A stretch of 64,000 nucleotides of DNA from Drosophila miranda (taxonomy: Eukaryota; Arthropoda; Insecta; Diptera; Drosophilidae): positions 806,001 through 870,000 of the forward strand of contig NW_022881647.1 of the NCBI RefSeq assembly GCF_003369915.1. The letters run 5' to 3'. Positions within the stretch are counted from its first letter, which is position 1. The number at the start of each line of letters is the position of its first letter. A model generated the notes under the pieces. It saw only the letters and a list, made by a program, of their open reading frames with translations, made no database searches and was not told where the DNA came from. Shown in pieces: positions 53,619 to 64,000 of the stretch. The position numbers and the translations under genes are program-made.

Positions 53619-54728
53619 TTATACCCGATACTCAACATGAGTATTGGGGTATATTAGATTTGTGGTAAAAGTGGATGTGTGTAACGTCCAGAAGGAATCG
53701 TTTCCGACCCCATAAAGTATATATATTCTTGATCAGCATCAATAGCCGAGTCGATTGAGCCCTGTCTGTCTGTCCGTCTGTGCGTCCGTCCGTCCGTCCG
53801 TCCGTCCCCTTCAGCGCCTAGTGCTCAAAGACTATAAGAGCTAGAGCAACGATGTTTTGGATCCAGACTTCTGTGATATGTCACTGCTACAAAAATATTT
53901 CAAAACTTCGCCCCGCCCACTTCCGCCCCCACAAAGGACGAAAATCTGTGGCATCCGCATTTTTAAAGATACGATAAAACCAAAAACGCAGAATCGGTGA
54001 GGATGACCATATCTTCTACAGTGCAAAATCTGAACCAGATCGAATAATGATTATAGCCAGAATCAAGAAAACAATTTCATTCTTTCTCGCTCTGTCTCTC
54101 TCTAACACACAGGTTTCATGGTCGGTTTTGTCAATTGCAAAATATGAGTTCAAGGATCTCAGAACCTATAAGAGTCAGAGCAACCAAATTTGATATCCAC
54201 ACTCCTGTGATATCGGACCTTGACCGTTTCGTGTCCAAATTTCGCCACACCCCCTTCCGCCCCCGCAAAGGACGAAAATCTGGGGCATCCACAAATCTCA
54301 GAGACTATTAAGGCTAGAGTAACCAAATTTGGTATCCGCACTTCTGTTAGATCTCACTATAAAACGTATATCTCAGAATTTCGCCCCACCCCCTTCCTCC
54401 CCCACAAAGGACGAAAATCTGTTGCATCCACAATATTGCACATTCGAGAAAACTAAAAACGCAGAATCATAGATAACCACCATATCTATCAGATTGCTGA
54501 ATCTGGATCAGATCAGATAATTTTTATAGCCAAAAGGAACAAATCAATTTGCACTGGCTACGCAGCCCCCGACGTCACGCTCAGACTGATTTTCTGTCTC
54601 TGTCGCACGCACTCTTAGTCGTGTCGTTTAATATTAGCGGCGTCTGCCGGAGGAGAGCCGTACTGACTTAGTATCGGGTATAAATTTAGAGTTGCGGTCT
54701 CCGCAGCAACTCACAACGTTCCCCCTCG
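53619..54728 (+). mobile_element. DINE-1/ISY-type Helitron, copy C, inside env
   Basis: Starts TTTATACCCGATACTCAACA, has CCGTCCGTC repeats at 53780-53808, and ends in the hairpin GTTGCGGTCTCCGCAGCAAC followed by CCCCCTCG. It splits the env gene between an ectodomain part and the fusion-subunit part. Confidence 0.9.
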
Positions 54729-55015
54729 TTTAGTTCTTTTTCTATGTACCAAGGAGTTTGGTCTAGAGTTTGTTTTATTAGTGTTAAATCTATGACATGA
54801 ATTAGTTTTGTATGTTCTGAGGTTAGTTTGCCTGTTTTAGTATGAATGGTTAAAACATGGCTATCGGTATAGTTGGTTATTTCGATAGATCCAGCTACTA
54901 ATTGTAGGAGGAGTAATGATGTTATCAATCTGGAAGAGAATGAAGAATATCGTAAAAAAATTGTATTTTCGGGTATTTTCCGATTCGTGGTGCTATAATC
55001 GGATGGAACCCGCAA
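54729..55015 (-). pseudogene. Errantivirus env, N-terminal part
   Basis: The frame starts near 55015 and includes a signal-peptide-like LITSLLLLQLVAGS, then a Thr-rich ectodomain start (ITNYTDSHVLTIHT). It then runs into DINE-1 sequence at 54728. In this group env is made from a spliced RNA. Confidence 0.7.
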
Positions 55016-55049
55016 TCGGATAAATCTTTTAGTTTTGGGTGAAGTTATT

Positions 55050-55410
55050 TCATATAATATAACCTTTAGTCATTGTAATACGGACGGGGGCGGGGGCAGG
55101 GGCATTTTGTGTAATTGTCCGCTGATGTTGTTGCTGGTTTGATTGTTGGTGATGATGGGGATGGTTTTGAATTTGGGGGATATGGGATTTGCTTGCCTGT
55201 TGGTTGGTACTTTCCCGGAGTCGTCGTTTGGCCGATGCATGATTGGCATCCAAATTGTCGTCGTCATCGTCGTCATCAAACTCAACAACCATGACATCAC
55301 TGTCATCATCATCGTCATCATCATCAACCTCAGCGCGGACGCGCTTCAGTGGCGAACGGGCCGCTGCAGCAGAGGTGGATGGGACAGTTATTAACTTTTT
55401 ATGTTACTTT
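55050..55410 (-). other. Acidic, His/Gln-rich coding block between pol and env
   Basis: A minus-strand frame of ~113 codons (about 55390 to 55050) begins Pro/Ser/Ala-rich, has an RSPLKRVRAEV segment like a nuclear signal, two Asp runs of seven or eight residues, then SAKRRLRES, His/Gln runs and an APAPAP end. It is markedly GC-richer than the AT-rich element around it, has no ATG at its start, and does not resemble errantivirus pol or env. It directly follows the end of pol (stop near 55396) and precedes env by ~35 bp. It may be a captured host exon or a lineage-specific accessory frame. Confidence 0.5.
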
Positions 55411-55475
55411 TGTGAACAATTTTTCCTGACACAGTTTTAATTGTAGTGTTATTGTCTTCTTTTACTGTTTCTTTT

Positions 55476-56762
55476 TTAAATCTTGGAGACAATTTTGATC
55501 CTAACCGTGTGTTTATTTTTACGAATATTTCTTGACCTGGTGAGTATAGTATTATCGGTTTTTTTTTTCTTGTTGTGATTTTTCAAATCCGAGTCCTGTT
55601 TGTTTTTAAGTTTGTCAATATTATTTTGTCGGCTTATTTCGTATTGGTCAGGATTTGTTGTTACGTTTCTACCAAAGAATACTTCTAACGGTTTTCTGTT
55701 GGTTTCTGAGTGTATCGAGAAATTGGACTCGTAAATGGCCTGATTAAGTAATTCTTGAAATGTGCTATAGATTCCTTTACTTTTTAAACACCGCATTATT
55801 TCTGAGAGGGTTGAATGGAATCTTTCTACCTGTCCATTTACTGAGCTTTTGTAGGGTGGAGCTGTAAATATCTGAATTCCCAATTGGTCTTTCATCATAA
55901 ACGTTATGGAAGCTGAATTTAAGGATTTTTCATTGTCAATTACTACATTTTTTGGTACGCCGAAATAAAACAGAATATCATGCAGGGATGGTTTTATATC
56001 TTCGATGGATTTGGATTTGATGATTCTTCCTTGGGCTAATTTGGAAAATTTGTCTATTGCTGTCAAAACTAAATTTCTTTCTGTGGAATAAATATCAATG
56101 TGAATAGTGTGACCTGGGTATTGTGGTATTGGTGTTTCCACGATTTCGGGATTAGTGGGGTGTCTGTCGTATTTTACTGCCTTACAAATCTGACACTGCT
56201 TTACTATAGTGGAAATTTTCTGTTTCATTTTTGGAAAATAGAATTTTTCGATGAGTTGTTTTTGATTTTCTACGGCATTCCTGTGGGCCCTGTTGTGAAC
56301 TTTTAAGATCTCTTCTTCTTGTTGGCTTTCGTTACTTAGATCTTCTACTCTACTTTGTGTGAATCTAACTTTGTATTGGAAGAAATTTGATGGGTATATT
56401 TTTTGGATTTGTCCCACAATATGTTCGGTTGTTTGAATTCCATTAATAACGGAGGGGTTAAGGTATTTTTTTAATATTTGTAATAAATCAGCTTCGGTGA
56501 ATGTGTTTTGTGTAATTTCATGTCGATGAAATGTTGGAAATGGTATACTAAATTTGTAATTATTTTCGTTTCCTGGAATAATAAAGATTTGGTTTTTAAA
56601 AGCATTTATTGGTATTTCCATACTATGAATTAACCTTTCGGAGGAACTTTGGCTACTATGTTGTGTCGTGATGGAGTTTATGTCCTTGATTCTGGACAAA
56701 GAGTCAGCTACTACATTGGCCTTTCCTGGTTTGTAGATTAGCTGATAGTCGTACTCTTCCAA
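55476..56762 (-). pseudogene. Errantivirus integrase
   Basis: 428 residues. An HHCC module (HNRAHRN ... CQICKAVK) precedes a DDE core with HIDIYS, VIDNEKSLNS and SSVNGQVERFHSTLSEI, then a basic C-terminal tail that originally continued ~30 codons past a one-base shift at 55476. The first residues (YDYQLIYKPGKANVVADSLSR) are the end of RNase H. The integrase core itself is open and has all three acidic residues. Confidence 0.85.
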
Positions 56763-57656
56763 AAATGTTCTCCATCGTTTTATTCTCGCGTTTCCATTCC
56801 CAATCGCTCATGGAATGGGTAAGGGTTGATGGTCGGTGTAAATTTTTACCTTGCTCCCCCATAGAGATAATTTCTCAAAGACTTCAATGACCATATTATT
56901 GCTAGCATTTCTTTTCGTTTGCTGCATAATTTGTCTTCGGCTTTCGAAAGGGTTCGGGAAATGAAGGATATTGGTTTGTCATTTTGAGCAAGACTGCTCC
57001 TAATGCAAATTTGAGGCATCTGTTGTGAGTTGAAACTCTTTATTGAAATCTGGGTATTGTAAAATGACTTCTGTCGAAATGAGGGTGTTCTTGAGTTTTT
57101 TGAAAGCTTCCATTGCCTCTGGGTCAAGGTGAATGATTTTTTTGCTCGAATTGTTTTAGATTACGCGGCCATTCTTCCCTCTTAATAATGAGGTAAGGTG
57201 GTTTGGCTAGCATTGCATAGTCCTTTATGAATCTTCTATAGTAACCGGACAATCCTAGAAGGATCTGAGATCCTTTAATGTTTTCGGACAAGGATACTTG
57301 GAAATGGCTTCCACCTTTGCAGGATTGGTTTCTATGCCTCTATCGGAAATAATAAATCCTAAAAACTCTACTTTATTTTTTAAAAGAACTCGCATTTGTC
57401 GAGCTGGCATTTAATATTGGCTTGTTCAAGGGTATCGAATATGGTCGCGAGATTGTTAGCATGTGTTTTTTCATCTTTCCCAAAAATAATTATGTCGTCA
57501 ATATAAATATAGCAGATTTCACCAATAAGTGGTCGTAGGATATCGTCAAGGGTGCGTTGGAATATTGCCGGTGCATTTTTTAGTCCAAAGGGGAGACGTG
57601 TGAATTCGTATTTACCGTTTGTTGATGGAGAATGCAGTTTTTTCGATATCTGATTT
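56763..57656 (-). pseudogene. Errantivirus RT (catalytic half) and RNase H, broken
   Basis: From the Helitron at 57657 downward: YEFTRLPFGLKNAPAIFQR, then YIYIDDIIIFGK with the catalytic YIDD box (~57500), then many stops and shifts, and an RNase H start in 57127-56846 (SFISRTLSKAEDKLCSKRKE, LAIIWSLKSLRNYL). The first catalytic Asp motif lies in the segment lost around the Helitron. Confidence 0.8.
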
Positions 57657-58763
57657 TTTATACCCGATACTCAAAACGAGTATGGGGTATATTAGATTTG
57701 TGGTAAAAGTGGATGTGTGTAACGTCCAAAAGGAATCGTTTCCGACCCCATAAAGTATATATATTCTTGATCAGCATCAATAGCCGAGTCGATTGAGCCA
57801 TGTCTGTCTGTCCGTCTGTCCGTCCGTCCGTCCGTCCGTCCCCTTCAGCGCCTAGTGCTCAAAGACTATAAGAGCGAGAGCAACGATGTTTTGGATCCAG
57901 ACTTCTGTGATATGTCACTGCTACAAGAATATTTTCAAAACTTTGCCCCGCCCACTTCCGCCCCCACAAAGAGCGAAAATCTGTGGCATCCACAATTTCG
58001 ACGATACGAGAAAACTAAAAACGCAGAATCGTAGAAGATGACTATATCTTCTAGAGTGCAAAATCTGAACCAGATCGTATAATTATTATAGCCAGCATCA
58101 AAGAAAACAATTTAATTTTTCTCGCCCTGTCTCTCTCTAACACACACGTAGCATAGCCGGCTTTGCTTAGAGTAAAACATTAGCGCCTAGATCTCAGAGA
58201 CTACAAAAGCCTAGAGCAACCAAATTTCGTATCCACACTCCTAATATATCGGAACCGAGACGAGTTTGTTTTCAAAATTCGCCACACCCCCTTCCGCCCC
58301 GCAAAGGATGAAAATCTGGGGATACTCACAGATCTTCAGAGACTATTAAGGCTAGAGTAACCAAATTTGGTATCCGCACTCCTGTTAGATCTCACTATAA
58401 AACGTATATCTCAAAATTTCGCCCCACCTCTTTCCGCCCCCCACAAAGGACGAAAATCTGTTGCATCCACAATATTAAGGATACGAGAAAACGCAAGAAT
58501 CATAGATAATGATCATATATATCAGATTGCTGAATCTGGATCAGATCAGATCATTTTTATAGCCAAAAGGAACAAATCAATTTGCACTGGCTACGCAGCA
58601 CCCGAACGTCACGCTCAGACTGATTTTCTGTCTCTCTCGCACGCACTCCTTGTCGTGTCGTTTAATATTAGCGGCGTCTGCCGGAGGAGAGCCATACTGA
58701 CTTAGTATCGGGTAATAACTGTAGAGTTGCGGTGTCCGCAGCAACTCACAACGTTCCCCCTCG
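57657..58763 (+). mobile_element. DINE-1/ISY-type Helitron, copy D, inside RT
   Basis: Starts TTATACCCGATACTCAAAAC, has the TCCGTCCGTCCG repeats at 57819-57840, and ends with the GTTGCGG...CCGCAGCAAC hairpin and CCCCCTCG at 58763. Confidence 0.9.
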
Positions 58764-59040
58764 TTCTTTTGAGAGGCATCCATTTTTTCGGAACCAGCCA
58801 TAACGGGGGAATTGTACGGGGAACCTAGATGGTCTAATTATCCCGTCATCTAGTAGTTCTTTTTATTTGTTTCTTCTACTTCTGTTTTGGATCCACTGGT
58901 AGGGGGTAACATCGTGAATAAACTGGAGTAAATAGAGGTGGTGCGGATATCTGCTTTAATGTTTGTGAGTAAGTAAGTTTTTCTGTTTGAATCTGCGAAC
59001 AAATTAGAGTGTGTTTTAAAGAGGTTTTCAAGGGTTACTT
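58764..59040 (-). pseudogene. Errantivirus RT N-terminal fragment
   Basis: A 277-bp piece between two Helitrons. On the minus strand it reads a KELLDDGIIRPS segment, the usual start of a gypsy-group RT, followed by a PVQFP and KNG stretch, in shifting phases. Sequence coding for the protease, normally between gag and this point, is not found. Confidence 0.65.
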
Positions 59041-60167
59041 TTTATACCCGATACTCAAAATGAGTATTGGGGTATATTAGATTGTGGTAAAAGTGATGTG
59101 TGTAACGTCCAGAAGGAATCGTTTCCGACCCCATAAAGTAATATATTCTTGATCCGCATCAATAGCCGAGTCGATTGGGCCCTGTCTGTCTGTCTGTCTG
59201 TCCGTCTGTTTCGTCTGTCCGTCCGTCCGTCTGTCCGTCCCCCTTCAGCCGCCTAGTGCTCAAAGACTATAGAGAGCTAGAGCAACGATGTTTTGGATCC
59301 AGACTTCTGTGATATGTCACTGCTACAAAAATATTTCAAAACTTCGCCCCGCCCACTTCCGCCCCCCACAAGGACGAAAATCTGTGGCATCCACAATTTT
59401 AAAGATATGAGAAAACCAAAAAACGTAGAATTGTAGAGAATGACCATATCTTTAAGACTGCGGAATCTGAATTGGATCGTATTATTATTATAGCCAGCAT
59501 CAAAAAACAATTTCATTTTTTCTCGCCCTGTCTCTCTCTAACACACACGTAGCATAGGCGGCTTTGCTTAGAGTAAAACATTAGCGCCTAGATCTCAGAG
59601 ACTACAAAAGCTAGAGCAACCAAATTTGGTATCCACACTCCTAATTATATCGGACCGAGACGAGTTTGTTTCCAAATTTCGCCACACCCCCTCTCGCCCC
59701 CGCAAAGGACGAAAATCTGGGGCATCCACAAATCTCAGAGACTATTAAGGCTAGAGTAACCAAATTTGGTATCCGCATTTCTGTTAGAATCTCACTATAA
59801 AACGTATATCTCAGAATTTCGCCCCACCCCCTTCCGCCCCCACAAAGGAACGAAAATCTGTTGCATCCACAATATTGCACATTCGAGAAAACTGAAAACG
59901 CAGAATCATAGATAACGACCATATCTATAGGATTGCTGAATCTGGATCAGATCAGATCATTTTTATAGCCAAAAGGAACAAATCAATTTGCAGTGGCTAC
60001 GCAGCGCCCGACGTCACGCTCAGACTGATTTTTTGTCTCTGTCGCACGCACTCTTTGTCGTGTCGTTTAATATTAGCGGCGTCTGCCGGAGGAGAGCCAT
60101 ACTGACTTAGTATCGGGTATAACCGTAGAGTTGCGGTGTCCGCAGCAACTCACAACGTTCCCCCTCG
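59041..60167 (+). mobile_element. DINE-1/ISY-type Helitron, copy E, between gag and pol
   Basis: Starts TTTATACCCGATACTCAAAA and ends at 60167 with the hairpin and CCCCTCG, just after the gag stop codon. Its CTGTCTGTCTGTCCGTCTG repeat lies at 59182-59240. Confidence 0.9.
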
Positions 60168-60168
60168 T

Positions 60169-61539
60169 TTATTCTAAAAAATGTAAGTCACTTAGTTGTT
60201 CGAGATTCGAGTCGTTATTGTCTGTATCTGGTTCTTGAGCATACTCCTCAAGGGTTTGCTCAAAGTCATTTTCGTTTTCATACTCATCTTTCAGTTGTTC
60301 GTATTCAGCCAAAGTTGCGTAATTTATTGCATCAGGCGAAGAGTTCGTTTGAGTTTCGTCGGTTTCGCCAGTTTGGATATTGAATTGTCTTTGTCTTTTT
60401 TCTATTACATTTTGAGTTGTTGGGGGTCGTTTTCCTGCTTGAAAATGCGGACGATTCATATAGTTGACATTTCTAGTATGGAGACTTGGATCTATCTCCA
60501 TTGGTTCTGGTTTTGGCATTGGCTTTGGTGCGATCGGACGATTCGGAATGTTATTCTGAGGGAATTGTTGACGGGGATAACTCTGTGTAACTTGAGGTGT
60601 TTGGTAATTATAGTTTTGTCTGGGAGGAACTGAAGGTTTATATTGATTATACTGGTGGTACTGAAGAGGTTGCCTAAAGTTATTATAGTTGATATTTGAT
60701 CGGGGTGCTGGAATTGGTTTTTGGTTTGATCCCCTAAATCCAATAGTGGGTGCTTTGGCGTTAGCATAATTGGAACGATAGTTCTGGTTTTCTAATTTTA
60801 AACAAAGGTGTAGAGCTGATGGGAGGTCTGCTGGTTTTTTCATACCCAGGAGTCGAGGAAGATCTCCTCGTAGTCCTCTGACAAAAGTATCTAAAGCTTT
60901 ATCGCGGTATAGTTTGGTCATTAATTGTTCTGCTTCCCTTCCTAATTCCATGCAACCTATTTTATTTAAAATCAGTGACATTTGGTGATAAACGACTTGA
61001 TGATAATCTTCCACTGACTGTTGATTTCCCTGCACTAGCATGGTCATCTGGTACTCTAATGTACTCAGGTCTCTCTTGTCACCGTAGTGTAGGGTTAAAC
61101 ATTTGGAAATAGCATTCCAATTAAGAGGAATGTTGTATGATTCTAATGCCGTATCGGCATTTCCGACAATCTTGTTTCGAATGACTTGAAGGATCCCAAC
61201 GTACTTTCGGGTTCCTACTATGTCTGCAAAGTCCCCTAGAATCCTATCTACTCCCTTCTTCCAGGAACTAAATTCGTTTAAGCTTCCCGAAAATTCCCGA
61301 ATACTTTTCACTAAGTCTGAAATTTTGTCGTAGTCACTCGCATGGTGAGGAAGTGCAGGGTTTACTTCTTGATCAACTGCGTTGAGGAAGTCGGTGTTAG
61401 GGTTAGGTGAGGCTCGTTCGAATAAAGTGTTCACTAAATTGGTTACCAAGGATGTAATTTCTTGCCTACTCATATTTGTACCAGCATTGGGGTCTTGAAC
61501 CAGAACGGCAGGTCTGATTAGGTTATTAGGATTTGCCAT
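60169..61539 (-). CDS. Errantivirus gag
   Basis: Open from ATG 61539 to a stop at 60169, 456 residues. A gypsy-group capsid region is at ~80-260 (the SSWKKGVDRILGDFADIVG and EYQMTMLVQGNQQSVEDYHQ segments, and LYRDKALDTFVRGLRGDLPRL). Then comes a Pro/Asn/Gln/Tyr-rich nucleocapsid-like stretch with no zinc knuckle, as usual in errantiviruses, and an acidic tail. This is the only fully open frame left in the element. Confidence 0.88.
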   Translation of the reverse strand: MANPNNLIRPAVLVQDPNAGTNMSRQEITSLVTNLVNTLFERASPNPNTDFLNAVDQEVNPALPHHASDYDKISDLVKSIREFSGSLNEFSSWKKGVDRILGDFADIVGTRKYVGILQVIRNKIVGNADTALESYNIPLNWNAISKCLTLHYGDKRDLSTLEYQMTMLVQGNQQSVEDYHQVVYHQMSLILNKIGCMELGREAEQLMTKLYRDKALDTFVRGLRGDLPRLLGMKKPADLPSALHLCLKLENQNYRSNYANAKAPTIGFRGSNQKPIPAPRSNINYNNFRQPLQYHQYNQYKPSVPPRQNYNYQTPQVTQSYPRQQFPQNNIPNRPIAPKPMPKPEPMEIDPSLHTRNVNYMNRPHFQAGKRPPTTQNVIEKRQRQFNIQTGETDETQTNSSPDAINYATLAEYEQLKDEYENENDFEQTLEEYAQEPDTDNNDSNLEQLSDLHFLE

Positions 61540-62087
61540 TATGTGCAAGTATTAAGTATTTGTAAGATATGAATATGGTTTTTGAAATATGTGAATAGGT
61601 ATTTTGTTTGTTTTAGCTTTCGTAGGTTTGGGCTTTTATTTTCTTTTTCCTTTTGGGGTTTTTGTTTCCCGTTTTATAATTTTTTGTATCGCGCGGAAGA
61701 TTTATTTTTTTTTTAATTGTTTCACTTTTGTGAATTTTTTCCTTCACTTTATTTTATTTTCACTTGAAAAAAATGTTTTTTGGTTTTCGTCGTTTTGTTT
61801 TTGTTTTACTTACCTTAACATGTTGGATGTGGCTCCTCCAACGGGCGATCCGGAATTGGTCCCTTTTATGATGGTATCACCTTACTGAGGTTCCTGGACT
61901 TCGCTCCTTTTTGGTTGGTTTTCCTGAGTACGGAACTTTCAGGAATTGGAGTCACCGATGGGTTATACCGGACAATATTACGAAATATTGTGAGTCACAC
62001 CGGTAATTATTATTGAGACCGACGGCTGCAAGTTTTTGCAGTTTTCGCGAACGTACTAAACCTTTTGCTGTGTTGTTCACTAGTCAG

Positions 62088-62105
62088 GTCCCTGCTCGGG
62101 CGCCA
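62088..62105 (-). other. Errantivirus primer binding site, tRNA-Lys-like
   Basis: Minus strand TGGCGCCCGAGCAGGGAC starts on the last base of the LTR. It is the complement of a tRNA-Lys(UUU) 3' end with at most one difference as I remember that tRNA. The identity of the primer is less certain than the site itself. Confidence 0.65.
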
Positions 62106-62684
62106 GTTAATTTTATCCTTATTCGAAGGACAAAATAAAAGATTATTTTGATTCTGTTCACTTTAGCGAAGTGCTTTTATTGAATATCAGAATGTGACTG
62201 CTTAAATCTAGAATTATAATTCTTAAAGAAACCTATCGATGAACGCGGCAGAGGAACTTCGGCAGAGGCCGAATTGTTGGGGTCTTCAGAATTATTGTAG
62301 GCGGCGGCGTCGGTGGCGACAGCGGAGTTGCAGTTATTGACCGGCAATAGGAAGTCAATGTTGCTGGTCGATGTTGGGGGTGAAGAACAGCGGAGTCATC
62401 AAAAATGCATTGTCGACATTATCGCAGTCGCGACGTCGAAGACGGGGTGGGGGCGATGGTTTCTCGTGAAGTGCTGACTTGAAGTGGAGCGCATAAGCAC
62501 TTCCAGAAATACAATGTTTCGGTTCTTGTTTTAGGCAGGAAATGGTTTTTACTTTTTGTGTAAATTGTGACAGAATTCTTGCGCATTGTTATTACAATTG
62601 GGTAATAAACTATTGGGCAAGAATTTTTATACTTTTTTCTGTTTTAATTGGAAATAAGAGTATTGAACTCTTAGGGTGTTAACT
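62105..62684 (-). repeat. 5' LTR of the errantivirus
   Basis: 580 bp, begins AGTTAACACCCTAAGAGTT in element orientation and ends GATAAAATTAACT next to the primer site. It holds the 71-bp GC-rich segment missing from the other LTR. Confidence 0.9.
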
Positions 62685-63149
62685 TATACATATAGGATTA
62701 TATTGGGGGTATATTTAGTAAAGAAATAAACGGAATAAACATTTCAAAGACAATAAATCGAATTGCTGCAAATATTTCAAACAAACAAATCGTTATTTCT
62801 TGTCATAATCTTGCCTATTTTCAGCCTGTATTTCCTCCTTATGGCAAGGGAAATAGATTGAGATTAGATTGATTTGTGACATAGTTTTTAATCAAACTGG
62901 AATTGAATTGTTAGAGGCATAAATTGAAGCATTCTGAATGTATTTTTTGTCTATCATATCCTTAGAGATTGTATAGAAATAATAGCCTTTAGGAACTATC
63001 AATCAATAGTTTAGTACTATTTGCTACATATTGTTGGATCCGTACTATCTCATTATCTATCCAATCATATCACATTGTGTATCATATATCTATTGTTTCA
63101 TTGAATTAGTCGATGACTCACTATATATATAATTAATGTGGTGATGTGG
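62685..63149. other. AT-rich host flank
   Basis: Begins with the second TATA of the target duplication. I see no gene or transposon end in it. Confidence 0.4.
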
Positions 63150-63885
63150 GGAATTATGGATATGTCACTATATATATATAATTAAATATGCGACACTTCA
63201 GTTTACGTTTTAAAAAAGGTTTTATTCTTTCACTTAAACTTAGCGTACATTAGTTATTTCCCCGACGATGAGGTCTGAAGTCTTGAACGGAATTAACTTT
63301 GGTTGAATTCTCCGACGGTGTCGCGATTGACGTTTGTCTTGAACAGAACTGAGTTGTCTTCTTAGATGTAGACTATTTATATTATGATGCTCGGTTTGGG
63401 ATTCGGATTTGGATTCGTAGGCGTTGGCTTCGACTTCGGCTTCGGAGATGGTGTACGTGACTCGATCGATATGTGGGAAAGGCGGCTTTTGATGAAAGGC
63501 TTCCGCTGCGTATGATCGGTGTTGCATTACTTGGGGGTGGCTGAGAATAGGGCCTCTGATTGGTCAGCTAGGATGGTGTGATTCTTGAGAATCGATTAGT
63601 AATTGATCTCTGAAGAGTGGCGTGATTCTGGTGCGGCTGGATTCTAGTGCGGCTGGATTCTAGGGCGGCATCTATTGTTTTATGTTCAACTTCCAGTTTA
63701 GGGTGTTTGTTTACATTGCCTGCAATCGGCTACGCGTGGTCCATTTCGAGCGTGAGATTGTTTATGAGGGTTCGAAGCTGAGGGTGTCGTATTGTTTATA
63801 GTATTGTGGGTGCAGGGTAATAGACATAGACAAGGGTATGCGGAGCATGGACTATAGATATGTCACTATATATATATATATAAAA
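63150..63885 (-). repeat. Solo-LTR-like repeat
   Basis: Both edges share GATATGTCACTATATATATA (63162 and 63858). Read on the minus strand there is a CCAAT-containing upstream half, a triplicated CAGCCGCACTAGAATC-type motif (63620-63665), and an AATAAAA signal near 63221-63227, which is the layout of an LTR promoter plus polyadenylation site. The 95-codon frame at 63240-63527 inside it is probably a by-product. No coding region of an element follows, so a solo LTR or MITE is possible. Confidence 0.4.
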
Positions 63886-64000
63886 TTTACCATATTTTCA
63901 ATATGTTTATAGCCATATGCAGGCATGTATTGTGTCAACCACAATCTCTCACTTGATATTGTGTAATATTTCATGTAGTTTTTCTTGCGCTGCTCTGTTT

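Larger units (their letters stand above)
51783..62684 (-). mobile_element. Errantivirus (gypsy-group LTR retrotransposon), near full length, with three DINE-1 insertions
   Basis: Two LTRs (51783-52291 and 62105-62684) begin AGTTAA and end TTAACT and are flanked by TATA on both sides (51779-51782 and 62685-62688), the usual 4-bp gypsy-group target duplication. Between them, read right to left, are a primer site, gag, RT pieces, RNase H, integrase and env with a signal peptide and membrane anchor. Without the three Helitrons it is ~7.5 kb, the expected size. Wording of gag and env is like the 17.6/297/Tom group. The protease and part of the RT are missing around the Helitrons, and pol and env are frameshifted. 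Confidence 0.9.

Noticed and set aside
63240..63527. 95-codon minus-strand frame
   Set aside because: Lies within an LTR-like repeat next to its polyadenylation signal and has no domain; probably a by-product.

Overview
Organism. This is Drosophila DNA, most likely from the obscura group. It has short GT-AG introns of 52-78 nt. It carries DINE-1/ISY-type Helitrons, a Bel/Pao element, an errantivirus, Loa- and CR1-clade non-LTR retrotransposons and Tc1-like transposons. Host genes recognised from their encoded proteins are a GID8-family gene, two roadblock dynein light chains, a testin-like PET/LIM gene and a STAR/KH gene of the qkr54B type. In D. melanogaster robl and qkr54B both lie at 54B (Muller element C). 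Most of these genes are broken and the window is crowded with nested transposons. That looks like a degenerating, low-recombination chromosome. The neo-Y of a species such as D. miranda (a Muller C fusion) would fit, but this is inference.

Layout. 1-7490: a minus-strand Bel/Pao retrotransposon (gag, protease, RT, RNase H, integrase, env) cut by the window edge, followed by a ~92-bp tandem repeat (7572-7975). 7976-11160: gene-poor DNA. 11306-12067: an intact two-exon GID8-like gene. 12293-23012: a Loa-clade element with a 13-bp target duplication; a CR1-clade element lies inside it, and a Tc1-like transposon lies inside the CR1 5' UTR. 23026-29220: promoter-type repeats, a possible first exon, an intact roadblock paralogue (minus) and a divergently transcribed robl copy (plus) whose second codon is a stop. 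30027-31103: DINE-1 copy A. 31727-34442: an unusual palindrome-rich transposon with a spliced unknown gene, invaded by a Tc1-like element.

34567-51780 holds host DNA: an unrecognised broken gene, a host gene derived from a Tc1-like transposase (frameshifted), the testin-like gene (frameshifted), DINE-1 copy B, the qkr54B-like gene (frameshifted) and an unrecognised minus-strand gene. 51783-62684: a near-complete errantivirus with two LTRs and a TATA target duplication, interrupted by three DINE-1 copies and carrying an odd acidic coding block between pol and env. 62685-64000: AT-rich flank and a solo-LTR-like repeat.

The strongest leads are (i) a dispersed ~190-bp repeat that carries a whole set of Drosophila core-promoter motifs, with two long copies, one shorter copy and several fragments in both orientations; (ii) the palindrome-rich transposon with an unrecognised spliced gene; (iii) the acidic block in the errantivirus; and (iv) the contrast between decayed host genes and long open transposon frames, which argues for real gene decay rather than sequencing error. 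All similarity statements come from reading the sequence and remembered family knowledge; no search was run.
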